A DNA stretch of 64,000 nucleotides from Branchiostoma floridae (taxonomy: Eukaryota > Chordata > Leptocardii > Amphioxiformes > Branchiostomatidae): positions 4,279,830-4,343,829 of the forward strand of contig NC_049986.1 of the NCBI RefSeq assembly GCF_000003815.2, read 5' to 3'. The notes under the pieces are model-generated. The model was not told the DNA's origin, made no database searches, and was given only the letters and a program-made list of their open reading frames with translations. This document shows, in pieces, positions 18,900 through 29,705 of the stretch (position 1 is its first letter; every line of letters begins with the position of its first letter). The position numbers were made by a program, and so were the translations under genes.

Positions 18900-20290
18900 A
18901 CTGCGCTTCAAACATGCCGTATGTTCAGCAGAAAAAGGCACCGTTTCATAAAACCTTTGAGACGGTATTAGCTAATAGATAAAACGGGGGTAGTACCCCC
19001 AAATTTGCTTAAGCTACGCGGATTCAAACATTAAACATGTCGTATGTTCAACAGAAATACGCAACATTTCATATACGTCTTGGCAACATATAAGCTAAAC
19101 GGGGGAGGTCTCCCCTTGTTCGCTTAAACTGCGCGGATTCAAAGATTAAACATGTCGTATGTTCAACAGAAATACGCAACATTTCATATACGTCTTGGCA
19201 ACATATAAGCTAAACGGGGGAGGTCTCCCCTAGTTCGCTTAAACTGCGCGGATTCAAAGATTAAATATGTCGTCTGTTTTACAGAAATACGCAACATTTC
19301 ATATACGTTTTGCCAGCATATAAGCTAAACGGGGGAGGTCTCCCCTAGTTCGCTTAAACTGCGCGGATTCAAAGATTAAACTTGTTGTATGTTTTACAGA
19401 AATACGCAACATTTCATATACGTCTTGACAACATAAAAGCTAAACGGGGGAGGTCTCCCCTAGTTCGCGTAAACTGCGCGGATTCAAAGATTAAACATGT
19501 CGTATGTTCAACAGAAATACGCAACATTTCATATACGTCTTGGCAACATATAAGCTAAACAAGGTAGGTCTCCCCTAGTTCGCTTAAACTGCGCGGATTC
19601 AAAGATTAAACATGTCGTATGTTCAACAGAAATACGCAACATTTCATATACGTTTTGGCAGCATATAAGCTAAACGGGGGAGGTCTCCCCTAGTTCGCTT
19701 AAACTGTGCGGATTCAAATATTAAACATGTCGTATGTTCAAAAGAAATACGCAACATTTCATATACGTTTTGGCAACATATAAGCTAAACGGGGGAGGTC
19801 TCCCCTAGTTCGCTTAAACTGCGCGGATTCAAAGATTAAACTTGTATGTTTTACAGAAATACCCAACATTTCATATACGTTTTGGCAGCATATAAGCTAA
19901 ACGGGGGAGGTCTCCCCTAGTTCGCTTAAACTGTGCGGATTCAAATATTAAACATGTCGTATGTTCAAAAGAAATACGCAACATTTCATATACGTTTTGG
20001 CAACATATAAGCTAAACGGGGGAGGTCTCCCCTAGTTCGCTTAAACTGTGCGGATTCAAAAATTAAACATGTCGTATGTTCAAATGAAATACGCAACATT
20101 TCATATACGGCTTAGCAAATATATTAACGGGGGAGGTCTTCCCTTCTTTGCGTAAATGACGGTTCGAAATAAATTATATATATGGCATCCTTCGGTCAAT
20201 ATTGACCATGGTATACGCAACATCTCATATAACGTAAAATAGCGCATATAAGCTAACCGTGAGAGGTTCTCCCCTGTTCGAATTAAACCT
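18900..20290. repeat. 115-bp satellite array, about 11 units
   Basis: ACGCAACATTTCATATACG recurs about every 115 bp from 19060 to 20093, with decayed units at both edges. Each unit contains the near-palindrome GGGGGAGGTCTCCCC and the blocks GTTCGCTTAAACTG and AACATGTCGTATGTTC. It lies in the right half of the 4.6-kb element and is unrelated at first sight to the 141-bp unit. Confidence 0.92.
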
Positions 20291-21265
20291 TGCGCACAGA
20301 AAGTTTGAATACGTCAAATGCTTTCGGAATAGCTAAAAAACACAGAAGATTATTGTATTTGACTTTGTATTGTATTGTATTTGTATTTGCTGAGGTATAA
20401 ACATAACATAACATTTTGTACCAGAAAGCGCAATAATTTTCAGTTTTGACAGTTATAAAACAGATGACGCAATGTTTTATCTAACACCAGACAAAGGCTT
20501 ATTACATTTGACTTAGCCGGTTAACATGTATTTTGTAACAGATCTAGAGAAACGGTATTTGTCCGTTTTGACAGAAAATATTTTTGAGACATTTAAGTTG
20601 TCTCTTCGGCAGACTAAAATACATGTAAAATTCACGTAAAGAAACACAACAGATTAAGTTAGATTTACAAACGCTGAAATCTTCCGTAAATGCCAAATGT
20701 ATGTTTCCGATGCCTTTAATAGATCTCAAAATCTGCTGAAATATTTCTCCGCCTTTAAGGGCTTTATACGTATCTCTGAAACTTTGCTTAAAAAGTTGTT
20801 TTCGTGCTGTGCCTGCCAGCAGAATGTGGCCAAAAGAATATCTGAAATGCAGTGAGAATTTCGAAAATACACTACGAACTCCCAGGAATAGAAAAGACTT
20901 TTCACTTTGACGGCATTTTGGCTCATTCCTTCTCGTGTGAAGGGGATATAAGGTCCATTTGGAATTCCCACCCGAATGGCCCCGAATGTGGCAAGAATTT
21001 CGCAACTATTTCATTCCGGCTGGTTCTGCTTGATTCCTGCTGATTCGGTTTCAGTGTGAATGCCCTATAATCATAAAAAAAGGTAAAAAAGGTAACGGAT
21101 TGCCGAGTCATCACCTTCACAAGAATCCTATGGTTGTTCTTTTCAGTAATCTAGACAGAGTTCCACTGGCTAGTTTGATACTGTTTAGCCTTTTAGATAA
21201 TACCTTTGCCCCGATAGATGCTTGGAGATTAATATGTTTTCAGCCATTGCTCCATGACTTCACCG

Positions 21266-22022
21266 GCCATGCCATGTGCTATGTAGGGTAGAGAAAGAGG
21301 ACCCAGCCAACAGTGTTGATGTGAGACAACGTTACAGGTAGGTAGGGATGAGTACTTCAATCACTCATGCCATGTGCTATGTAGGGTAGAGAAAGAGGAA
21401 CCGTCCAACAGTCTTGATGTGAGTGAGACAACGTTACAGGTAGGTAGGAATGAGTACTTCACTCATGCCATGTGCTATGTAGGGTAGAGAAAGAGGAACC
21501 GTCCAGCAGTCTTGGTGTGAGACAACGTTACAGGTAGGTAGGGATGAGTACTTCACTCATGCCATGTGCTATGTAGGGTAGAGAAAGAGGAACCGTCCAG
21601 CAGTCTTGGTGTGAGACAACGTTACAGGTAGGTAGGGATGAGTACTTCACTCATGCCATGTGCTATGTAGGGTAGAGAAAGAGGAACCGTCCAGCAGTCT
21701 TGGTGTGAGACAACGTTACAGGTAGGTAGGAATGAGTACTTCACCCATGCCATGTGCTATGTAGGGTAGAGAGAGAGGAACCGTCCAACAGTCTTGGTGT
21801 GAGACAACGTTACAGGTAGGTAGGGATGAGTACTTCACCCATGCCATGTGCTATGTAGGGTAGAGAAAGAGGAACCGTCCAGCAGTCTTGGTGTGAGACA
21901 ACGTTACAGGTAGGTAGGGATGAGTACTTCACTCATGCCATGTGCTATGTAGGGTAGAGAAAGAGGAACCGTCCAGCAGTCTTGGTGTGAGACAACGTTA
22001 CAGGTAGGTAGGAATGAGTACT
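21266..22022. repeat. 94-bp satellite array, 8 units
   Basis: ATGCCATGTGCTATGTAGGG recurs at about 21269, 21366, 21464, 21558, 21652, 21746, 21840 and 21934. The period is 94 bp once settled and 97-98 in the first two. Each unit contains GTTACAG/GTAGGTAG, which resembles a splice donor. The array stops abruptly at TGAGTACTT. Confidence 0.95.
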
Positions 22023-22836
22023 TTTGTTCGAGAGGAGGTCGGTAGGAACGACCTAGCGACAGGCGCTGCAGATTAAAACGGTGGCACGCTGGCTGACTCG
22101 CCAAGGCTCTCCTTCCACCGTTGATTAAATTAGCAATGGTAATCTGGGCTGACTGACGTGGATGCGCCGACCCCTGCACCTGACGGGGGATCGGGAGGAC
22201 CTGTCGTTCATACCGCCCCTCAAGAACCTCAGAAACTGGCCATGATTGGATTGTATTGTACCTGGAAAGGTTATAACTCTTCTTTATTACATCTGAACGC
22301 ATATTTTGCCCGTTCTGCGATCAGGGTGCACATTGTACTTACCAGTAACGTACAACAAACACACAGATAGCGTACAGATAGCGTACTCGACGAACTTCCA
22401 GGGTGCTCTTGAGTTAATAGATATGATGGTTGATTGACTTGATTCACATTTCGGGCGCCCTACGATGACAAACAAACAAAGAAAAGATTGCATGACACGC
22501 TATGGAATCTGCACTGGTGATAGAAACAGCGGAAGGGAGCGGTTTCTTTGATTAAACGAAAATAAGCTTAGAAAGGCGTGCGATCAGCGGTGGGTGCGTC
22601 CAGAATACGGTCGTAACGTGCTATGCGCTGTGCATACGCACCTAATCGCAGCAAGAAAGACAGTGTGGCGCTCATACGGAATGGATATGCTGAAGTCGTA
22701 ATTCATACCTCAGATGGGCATGACGTATTCATTCCGAAAATGTCCAAATGTTGGGCGTACGGCTCCGTATAGACAGAATTTCATACGAACCTAATACGCA
22801 CTTGAAAATATACGCTCGTGTGAACCCATCTTTAAG
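22023..22836. other. Intergenic, probable decayed repeats
   Basis: 22610-22825 has many CATACG/CGTATG words like the following MITE and is probably a related copy. 22030-22200 is GC-richer and open on the minus strand, but no domain is recognised. Confidence 0.4.
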
Positions 22837-23402
22837 GTGCAGTCAAACGAGGTCCGTGTTAACGTTCTTTTTCATACGCGGTTGCACGCACAATGCGCAC
22901 CTCATACGTAGTCTCTAAGCAGATCCTACGGTAGCATAAGATAGTATCAAAAGCGGATAATGGAGTTAAGCCGGCCTAGGAGTGTGCAATTCGGTAGCCA
23001 ATGCACACTCCAAGGCCAGCTACACTCCTTTGTCAGCTTTAATACTATCCTATGCTACCGTAGGATCTGCTTGGAGACTACCCCATACGCATCTCATTCG
23101 CTTTGTTTATGTCTAGGTAAGCGTACTTTACCGTGCTGTGTGCGTATGCCTGCGGACTTAAAGCTGACATCAAACTATTGAGATTCGAATGAGGTGCGTA
23201 TTGTGGGTACGGATGCGTATTGACATTTCGATCCTTTGGTCCAGATGAAGTTTGTGGGGATTAAATTGACTTCACTGTGCAGCCTTGTTATCAAAGTGAG
23301 AATAACGACAGCAAAGTTTTCAAAATCCAAAAAAGGTTGATACGGAACTCATACGGACTTGAATATTCGCATTAGTGTGCCCATTCCCTTGTGTGACTAC
23401 AC
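22837..23402. mobile_element. MITE related to 12956-13247, with a nested MITE
   Basis: Starts GTGCAGTCAAACGAGGTCCG and ends CTTGTGTGACTACAC. It shares with 12956-13247 the order of terminal GTAGTCACA, ATGAGGTCCGTAT-like, TTTTTTCATAC and GCGCACAAT words. It is interrupted by the element at 22909-23080. Confidence 0.65.
22909..23080. mobile_element. Nested MITE with TAGTCTC ends and 9-bp target duplication
   Basis: Inverted ends start TAGTCTCTAAGCAGATCC and end GGATCTGCTTGGAGACTA, continuing inwards through CTACGGTAGCATA. It is flanked by CCTCATACG (22900-22908) and CCCCATACG (23081-23089), a 9-bp duplication with one mismatch. Confidence 0.88.
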
Positions 23403-23544
23403 CCTCACGCACTAGAGAGTCCCGGACTGACATTCCAACTGAAGCTGAGGACTAGGGATAAAGAAATTGGACTTCCAGCGTTAATTTGTAATTACGTCCC
23501 ACGTAACGTATAAGCGGCGAAAGAAAGACTTGCGCTTTTGCTAT

Positions 23545-23604
23545 GTATCTGTATCTGTATCTATAGAGCCGGTATAACCGTCGTTCGGCGTAACACATCA
23601 GCTA
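23545..23604. repeat. Interspersed repeat with TGTATC tract, copy 2
   Basis: Near-identical to 7499-7560 (TGTATCTGTATCTGTATC, AGCCGGTATAAC, TTCGGCGTAACACA). Confidence 0.65.
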
Positions 23605-24386
23605 TGTTTGGATTAGTATGTGGAGAAGGACAACCTCAAGCCAACCGTTCACACTTACGCCACATCTTCAGAAAAGACGCTGGAGCCGCATGTTCCCCGT
23701 TTAGGAACTTTATTCGAACCGACACACAACAAACATGTTTCGCCGTGTGGCTTCCTCGGTGTTATGGGCTCGAATGCAGCTATGTTTGGATTAATAGCTT
23801 TAGTCCATGAATGAAGTAATCCACTAAGTGGTGAGGATACAGAATGCGAGGATGTGCTGTAGTTTTTGATGTTCGTATGTTTTCACTTAAGCCCCCCCCC
23901 CGCACCCCCCACCTGCCATTACTATGGAAAGTAATTAACGTTGATGGACAGGTGTCTGTCATGGTCCTTCCTTTATTGACGACAACACAGACTGACATCT
24001 GTGTTTTTAATTGGGACAAAAGTAGCATGAATTATTTATCAATATGATGCCCTGGCATTTCTATAGACTGGCCAACATGCACAAATTTTTGACATAAAAT
24101 GACAAAAAAACATATAAATTGCTTTATTCTTTTTAATTTAAAAAATGGCGCTAACAAGTCTTCTAAAAAGGTGTAAAACGGATTCTCTGATTGGCGTATA
24201 ACCCATGAGTTTATATGTTTCCATCAGTTATCATGAAACGTAACGGATCACCCATGTTGTTTCTAAACTCAGTCAGTTTGTTTTATGTTTGTGAGGAGTA
24301 TATCCAGCATTCCCATACGGCTTAACTCAAAATTCAAGCCACCAAAGTGTCCCTAATGTGGTATCATAGTCATGTAGTGAATCATA
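23605..24386. other. Intergenic, nothing recognised
   Basis: No gene seen. A short C-rich tract lies at 23891-23910. Confidence 0.5.
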
Positions 24387-24600
24387 TACTGTAAATGCAT
24401 TTAAGTTCGCGGGGATTCAATTTTGCGGTAGCGGGAAAAGGGACTTTTCGTGGTGGTTTTAAGTTCGCGGTAGCACCATGCACTGTAGTCTCTTACTGCC
24501 ATGAATAAAAAACTTTGCAGTGGTTTTAAGTTCGCGGTGAAGTGGCCACCGCGAAAACCGCGAACATGAAACCACCGCGAACATTTCTGCATTTACAGTA
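24387..24600. mobile_element. TA-flanked MITE with CTGTAAATGCA ends, copy 2
   Basis: Same ends as 11639-11795 (CTGTAAATGCATTTAAG TTCGCGG; CCGCGAACATTTCTGCA TTTACAG) with TA on both sides. The body is longer, with extra internal TTCGCGGT / ACCGCGAA repeats. Confidence 0.88.
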
Positions 24601-24689
24601 TTACCTACATGAATATGTTCTGTTTGTAGTATTCAATTTTCTTATCACTAAACTAAGGATACATACATTTATCTCCTCCTTACATATGT

Positions 24690-24930
24690 GCAAGTTAATT
24701 ACGTTGGGTCATGTGGTGTACTATCAGGATATTTGGCCCAAAGGTCCTGAGTTCGAACCCTGTCATGCTACCGATCTTGTGCATTGAGAAATGCACTTTG
24801 CCCGACTTTCCCCCTCACCCAGGTGAAAAAATGGGTACCTGACTTCGGTTGGGGAGGTGAAAGGCAGTGGAAATAAAGATGTGCTTCGCCTTCCAATAGG
24901 CAATACCAGCCTTCCGGACACAGCAGATAG
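24690..24930 (+). mobile_element. tRNA-derived SINE-like copy
   Basis: GGTCCTGAGTTCGAACCCTG (24742-24761) is a good tRNA B-box, preceded by a poorly conserved A-box region. A SINE-like body follows (CTTGTGCATTGAGAAATGCA CTTTGCCCGACTTTCCCCC). There is no intact tRNA fold. Confidence 0.6.
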
Positions 24931-25059
24931 TAACTCTCATCTTATAAGAAAAAATGCCGAAACTCATAATTAGCCCCAATCGATTGTAGTACAATGTTTT
25001 ACGCTAGCTCTCATTGTTTTAGAAATAAGGATGTCAAATTTCATTCTATATTCACAATC

Positions 25060-25185
25060 TGCATTATGTACTATGTTTTATACTTGCTTTAGTAATTAGG
25101 GTGATAAGTTTGTTTCTTCTTTTTTCTGCCATACATTGTACCGTGTACGATCGTTGCGCAATAAAGTTCTGTATTCTTATATTGG
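25060..25185 (+). mobile_element. 3' end of a LINE (second family)
   Basis: CATACATTGTACCGTGTACG, ATCGTTGCGCAATAAAG matches the minus-strand 3' end at 59697-59730 (ACATTGTACCTTGTGCGATC, GTTGAGCAATAAG). Only the untranslated tail remains. Confidence 0.55.
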
Positions 25186-25239
25186 GTGCCTTTAAAGATG
25201 GTACCTTTACATATGATAGGACCACATAGAATACATCTG

Positions 25240-25300
25240 TTTTTTAAACGCATGGTCAGACATTGTCAATGGCACCTTGAGGATGAACTGAACTGAACTT
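25240..25300. repeat. Dispersed repeat, copy 1
   Basis: CGCATGGTCAGACATTGTCA, ATGGCACCT, GATGAACTGAACTGAAC; nearly the same words occur at 41891-41946. Confidence 0.6.
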
Positions 25301-26905
25301 TAGTGTCTATGGCTGTGATTGTGTGAAAAGTATGAACACCTTATGGTATACCCACAAGAACCACGAAGTTAACATACCAGGCTAGTTAACATTTCAAATG
25401 ATGGATTCTGAATTTGCATGCATGAATACATGGAGTAGCTGTTGGGAAGTCAAAACTATAAATTCATTTGACTGTTGATGCCAAGGTACGAACATTTTGG
25501 GGTTAATACATACCTGCACGGTGATCTTTTTTTCCCAATTAAAAGAAATAGGACGGGTAAATTCAGAGACCAAGACATCAAATGTGCGTATATGAATCAT
25601 TGAGATTAAATGAGTTGAATTTGACAACGAAGGTGATGTGTGTATTTACGTGTATCTTGTGTGCGTTTTTCTAAGCAGGTACGAAGTCAATGGTCACTCA
25701 GAGCACGTAACGTTATGTACACAAACTGAATATATTTCTCAAAGAGCAGTAAATTTTTTGTACACTGTATGCTATTGAACAACTGCATCTATATAAAACT
25801 AAAGAGGCTATGAATTCTCATATGACAAGCAGATAAATCTACAGAGCCAAATGCATTGGACCAACAATTATCTTTCTGTGTTTACACGAAAGCAGTGCAA
25901 TGAAAACCAAGCTCACGTGTGTGCAATAAGAAGCTGCGGAGTGATACAGTTCTGATGATTGCCTGCGGATGTATCTGTGAGCCATGAGTGATCAATACAT
26001 TCTCGGCCTCACCCTGACATGAGGTGCACAACTCAAAGCTTATGCATGCATGGCATAAAAAGCTTCGTCATCATCGTCCACCGAATTTTAAACCATTGTA
26101 GGCATTACTTGCGACGTGTCACGGAGTGGTGACACAGAACTAAACTAGTACATATATGTGTAACGTTCCCAGTCATGTTCCCACGGAAGTTGCAACTGTC
26201 TTGGGCATTAATGTCCTAAAAACGTCAAGACGTCAACCAAGTGCAGTTATGCATGGTAATAGTTCGTAGTCTTAGAGCAGTTACGGTAATTAAAACTCAG
26301 ACATAGGTGTTTAGCTTAGAAGAAGAAAGGGCACTCTTAGCCCAGGTCTCCGACCGGGAGAGTCAGAGCAGAGGAGAACTCAGTCAGAGAGAGACTTCTG
26401 TAGAATGTGGACTTGAGTCTTGAATGAGTTCGGCCACCGTCACAGACGCTCTATTGAAAGGTATCAGAACAATTCGGCTCCAGGACAATTCGGCCCCTGG
26501 GCCAGGAACGATTCGGCCCCCTGCCAGGAACGATTCGGTGGCACAGTAGTTAGACATATGCCCGTAGGACACATGGACACCACTTGGACACCACCAAGAT
26601 GTCGTAGTTTAAGATTTTTGTTGACCCGCACAACTCAGATCGCAGCACAATTGTCCGTCCTTCTCTCTCACCTAACTTTGCCATGTGTCGCCTGTAAAGT
26701 AATGATTACAATGATGTGAAATTTGGTAGACATTCAAAAAAGGTTCTATAGCGCATGCGTTGAACCCATTATTCTGTATGATTCCGAAATATGGGGCCCG
26801 TTTAAAACTTCCAATTCCTGCACAATGGAATAAGTTCCCTTAAAATTTTGTAAATAGTTATTACGTGTGCCAAGGTCAGGTTACCTGCAAGGGCAGCTAG
26901 GTGCA
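25301..26905. other. Intergenic, nothing recognised
   Basis: No exon-like or repeat structure could be supported. 26460-26540 has three GATTCGGC/AATTCGGCCCC words in loose tandem. Confidence 0.5.
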
Positions 26906-27033
26906 CTCTCACTGCACATGCGTCAAGCTTGCGTCACTGCGGGGTTTGTTCACTGCGCCACTGTTTGGTTATTTTCTACGATTTTTTATAAATTAGATAT
27001 TGCTTAATACGTAACAGTATGACTGAAGCTAAT
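26906..27033. mobile_element. Half of a MITE (family of 63209-63434)
   Basis: CTCTCACTGCAC, GCGTCAAGCTTGCGTCACTG through TTAGATATTGC, TAATACGTAACAGTATGAC matches the left half of 63209-63434. The right half is missing and the next element begins immediately. Confidence 0.75.
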
Positions 27034-27349
27034 AACCCGCCGTACGTGCAAATACGTGCTGTCTACGTGCCAAAACGTGGACAATCTTGTGGGATCCGTA
27101 AGTGGTAAGTACCGCCTCCGTACGAACTCGTAGGAAATCCGACGGATTTTGGAGCACGCAGACACGCCGTAAAACTTTACGTGCAGGCAAAACTTTGTGT
27201 ACCATCGGGCTGCGGATTCGCCCCCGTACGTGCCAGTACGGGCGACGCGCCTGCCCTGTACAGCCTGAACGTTAACGTTTTCAGAGATATGTGGCGGTCG
27301 TGGCCTCCCAAAAAAAGAACGTACGGACAAATCGCACGTACGGTGGGTT
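27034..27349. mobile_element. Element with AACCCRCCGTACGTGC ends
   Basis: Left AACCCGCCGTACGTGC and right GCACGTACGGTGGGTT are inverted. The interior is rich in CGTACG/TACGTGC words. It abuts the truncated MITE on its left, so it may have inserted there. Confidence 0.6.
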
Positions 27350-27377
27350 GTGCCCTTAGCTTTAGGGAGGTATCCCA

Positions 27378-27925
27378 TGACAGTGGAGGCCTCCCTGAAT
27401 GCTATTAAACATTTTCTCAGACTGCCAAAGGTAAGATAAAATAATACAGTTATTCAAAACTACATACAAAGAAGAAAAATGAAAATATGAAGGACAGGAA
27501 TGTAGTCACAAGACTAAGGATCAGCTGCCACAAACTACATATTTAAATCGAAAGACATATCTACACCCATTTGGTAAAAAATTATTATGTATTGAATAAA
27601 GGACGAATTCCATATTGTAATAGAATGTATATCATATAGCAAAGAAAGAAATTAACTTTATAGGCTTGTACTATACCTATTTCCCTTTTTCATACGCTGA
27701 AAGTTCTAGAAAATTCATCTTCTTAATGCAGCTAGACAAACCATCAATCATAAAACATATCTGCTCTTTCATATCCACTATAACTGAAGAGCGATGAGAA
27801 GTTGGATCTATCCAACGATAGTTTACATTTCGTATCTGTTAATTATCTCTTTAACATGTCTTGTTGTGATCAGTACTTAGCCCGGTGTGGCAAAAATGTG
27901 CAATAAAGGTATTCATGCAGCTATA
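27378..27925 (+). mobile_element. LINE 3' fragment, first family, decayed copy
   Basis: TVEASLNAIKHFLRLPK, then after a deletion VTRLRISCHKLH, then an untranslated tail ending GTACTTAGCCCGGTGTGGCA ...GTGCAATAAAGG (AATAAA at 27902). These match 33609-34455 in order, with most of the coding part lost. Confidence 0.75.
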
Positions 27926-27929
27926 GGAC

Positions 27930-29430
27930 TTTCCAAAGACTGTAGGTGCAGTATACGGTGACTGATGATGATTCATTCATTCATATAACCATGCTCAGAA
28001 ATCTGAGTCATGCACTTTATGTCTGGTTGGGTCCCAGAACTTATTGATCACCACTTCTACAGTTCTGAGTGTTTGTTCGGACCTGGAGCACCCTCTCCAG
28101 CTATCAACATGGCTGTTCGTCATGGCTCTAAAATATGTTGTATATATATAAACGACATGTTGTGTGCGTCAAACGACTAAAAAGTAACTATCTGTAGGTC
28201 AGTCATTTCAAACAGATGTCCAGTTCTCCACAAATGGTCAGATAACGCTGAATCGATTTTCAATCTTATACTAGAGTTTTCGGAGTCCATTGCCAAAGGG
28301 GACACTCATATACAATTAGAATGAAGAAGACAATAGGAGAAGGACTGAATTGCCGGTGGCAAAAATGGGTGCTAATATCTCAATTAAAATCTCTCGTTTG
28401 GCGTCACATTGGGCGACCCTATATATGAGTTCGTCATAATGCTTTTTGCGCATATTTCATTGCATTGATAGTCAACTTAAACCGTATTCAATGTATGGGT
28501 TTGTAAGAGTTGTCAAAACATCTGTCGTATGATGTTTCTATTGAGATGTTGTATTTGATTTTCCACAGAGTAGAATCATTTTTTCATCACAATGGTCATT
28601 TACACGGTGTTCTATAAACTATTTATTTCAAAAATTGCACATCATATACATGTTATCTCGACACACTTAATTCTGTTGGCTAATACCTCTAACAACAACA
28701 AAAAACACGTTGTTTTTCACTGCCTCATTCCAGCATAGAAACAATTGATCTTTCATAAACCAAACATGTATCAGAGCATCAAATTAAGATAAAATCTGTC
28801 AAGTTGTAGCTGGTTCGATAGAGCGGTTATTTCTAACATGTGGAGTTGTTAATACAGGCTCTCCGTGCCATACTTCAGGCCCACAATCCGTGGCCTTGGT
28901 AACGCTGGTGTCAGAAAGTCAAGTGGAACCCGGTTAGGAGTCATCTGAAGTTCATGCTACACATCTACATGAATCTCAATATCACAAAACCATTGCTGTT
29001 TGTGGAATGTTTACTTTGATTATTTAATTTAATTTATTGACTAATAACCATGTGCATTCGATTCATGATCCAGTATAGAAATACCACAATGTCATTCTAC
29101 AGTTTTGCTTTACAGTCCCCGTAAACTTGGCGAGATATCATGAGAATCGGTTCAAATGATTTCTGGTACTGAGCAACGAACGTCGACCTGCACGCACCGG
29201 ATGTGACGTGTTGTCGACAGGTGAGTTATACCCCCGGAAGTGACGCATTTCAACAGGTAGAATGAGTGTGAAAATGGCGATACCTCTTTATTGACTGAAG
29301 TCTACGATATCTGCATAACTTTGGGAATTTTGCCATTGTTGCACTTACATTCTATATATCATATATAAAAGCTCCTTGTTAGTAATAGAAATGCTTTTTC
29401 TCAGAGAGACAATTACAGTTTTCGTATCAA
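27930..29430. other. Intergenic, nothing recognised
   Basis: AT-rich sequence without recognisable genes or repeats. Confidence 0.5.
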
Positions 29431-29705
29431 TAGTTTATTGTCAGGCATCAAGGCCCATAAAAACAGACAATTAGACAATAAATTTAAAAAGAACAACAAT
29501 TCAATACATTAAATCAAAAGGCAGGAAGGATTTACACTCGTGCACGTGGTCTGTGTACTTGACCGTAGCTCTTCCAGAACATACTTGTAGCAATAACATC
29601 GAAATCAGATAGGACTCTGATAATGTGGTTCGTACAGGTTGATTCAGTTCTCTATCCATAATGCCGATGTCTTTGTATTTAGCCTGCACAACAAAGACCG
29701 TCAAA
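29430..29705 (-). mobile_element. Possible LINE 3' end
   Basis: On the minus strand, GGGCCTTGATGCCTGACAAT AAACT looks like a retrotransposon tail, preceded by a 67-codon open frame (RELNQPVRTTLSESYLISML). This is weak evidence. Confidence 0.35.

Larger units (their letters stand above)
16424..21065. mobile_element. 4.6-kb element with inverted ends and two internal satellite arrays
   Basis: The left end (CTTCACACGAGA, GAATGAGCC, AATGCCGTCA, TTCCTGGGA, TTCGTAGTGT, AATTCTCACTG, 16431-16530) reappears inverted at 20850-20945, where the + strand reads CAGTGAGAATTTCGAAAATA, CACTACGAACTCCCAGGAAT and GACGGCATTTTGGCTCATTC. The outermost right end (rc GGGCATTCACACTG) resembles the outermost left (GGCCACTTCACACG). 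Between them lie a 141-bp array, a unique core and a 115-bp array. No transposase is recognised, so it would be non-autonomous. No clear target duplication was found, so the outer limits are approximate. Confidence 0.6.

Noticed and set aside
18900-20290. CRISPR-like array
   Set aside because: Adjacent 115-bp satellite units with no unique spacers, in a eukaryotic genome.
21904-22302. 132-codon minus-strand ORF
   Set aside because: It begins in unique DNA and ends in the 94-bp satellite; no recognisable domain.
24742-24761. tRNA gene
   Set aside because: Only a B-box; no acceptor stem, D arm or anticodon arm could be folded. Called SINE-like instead.
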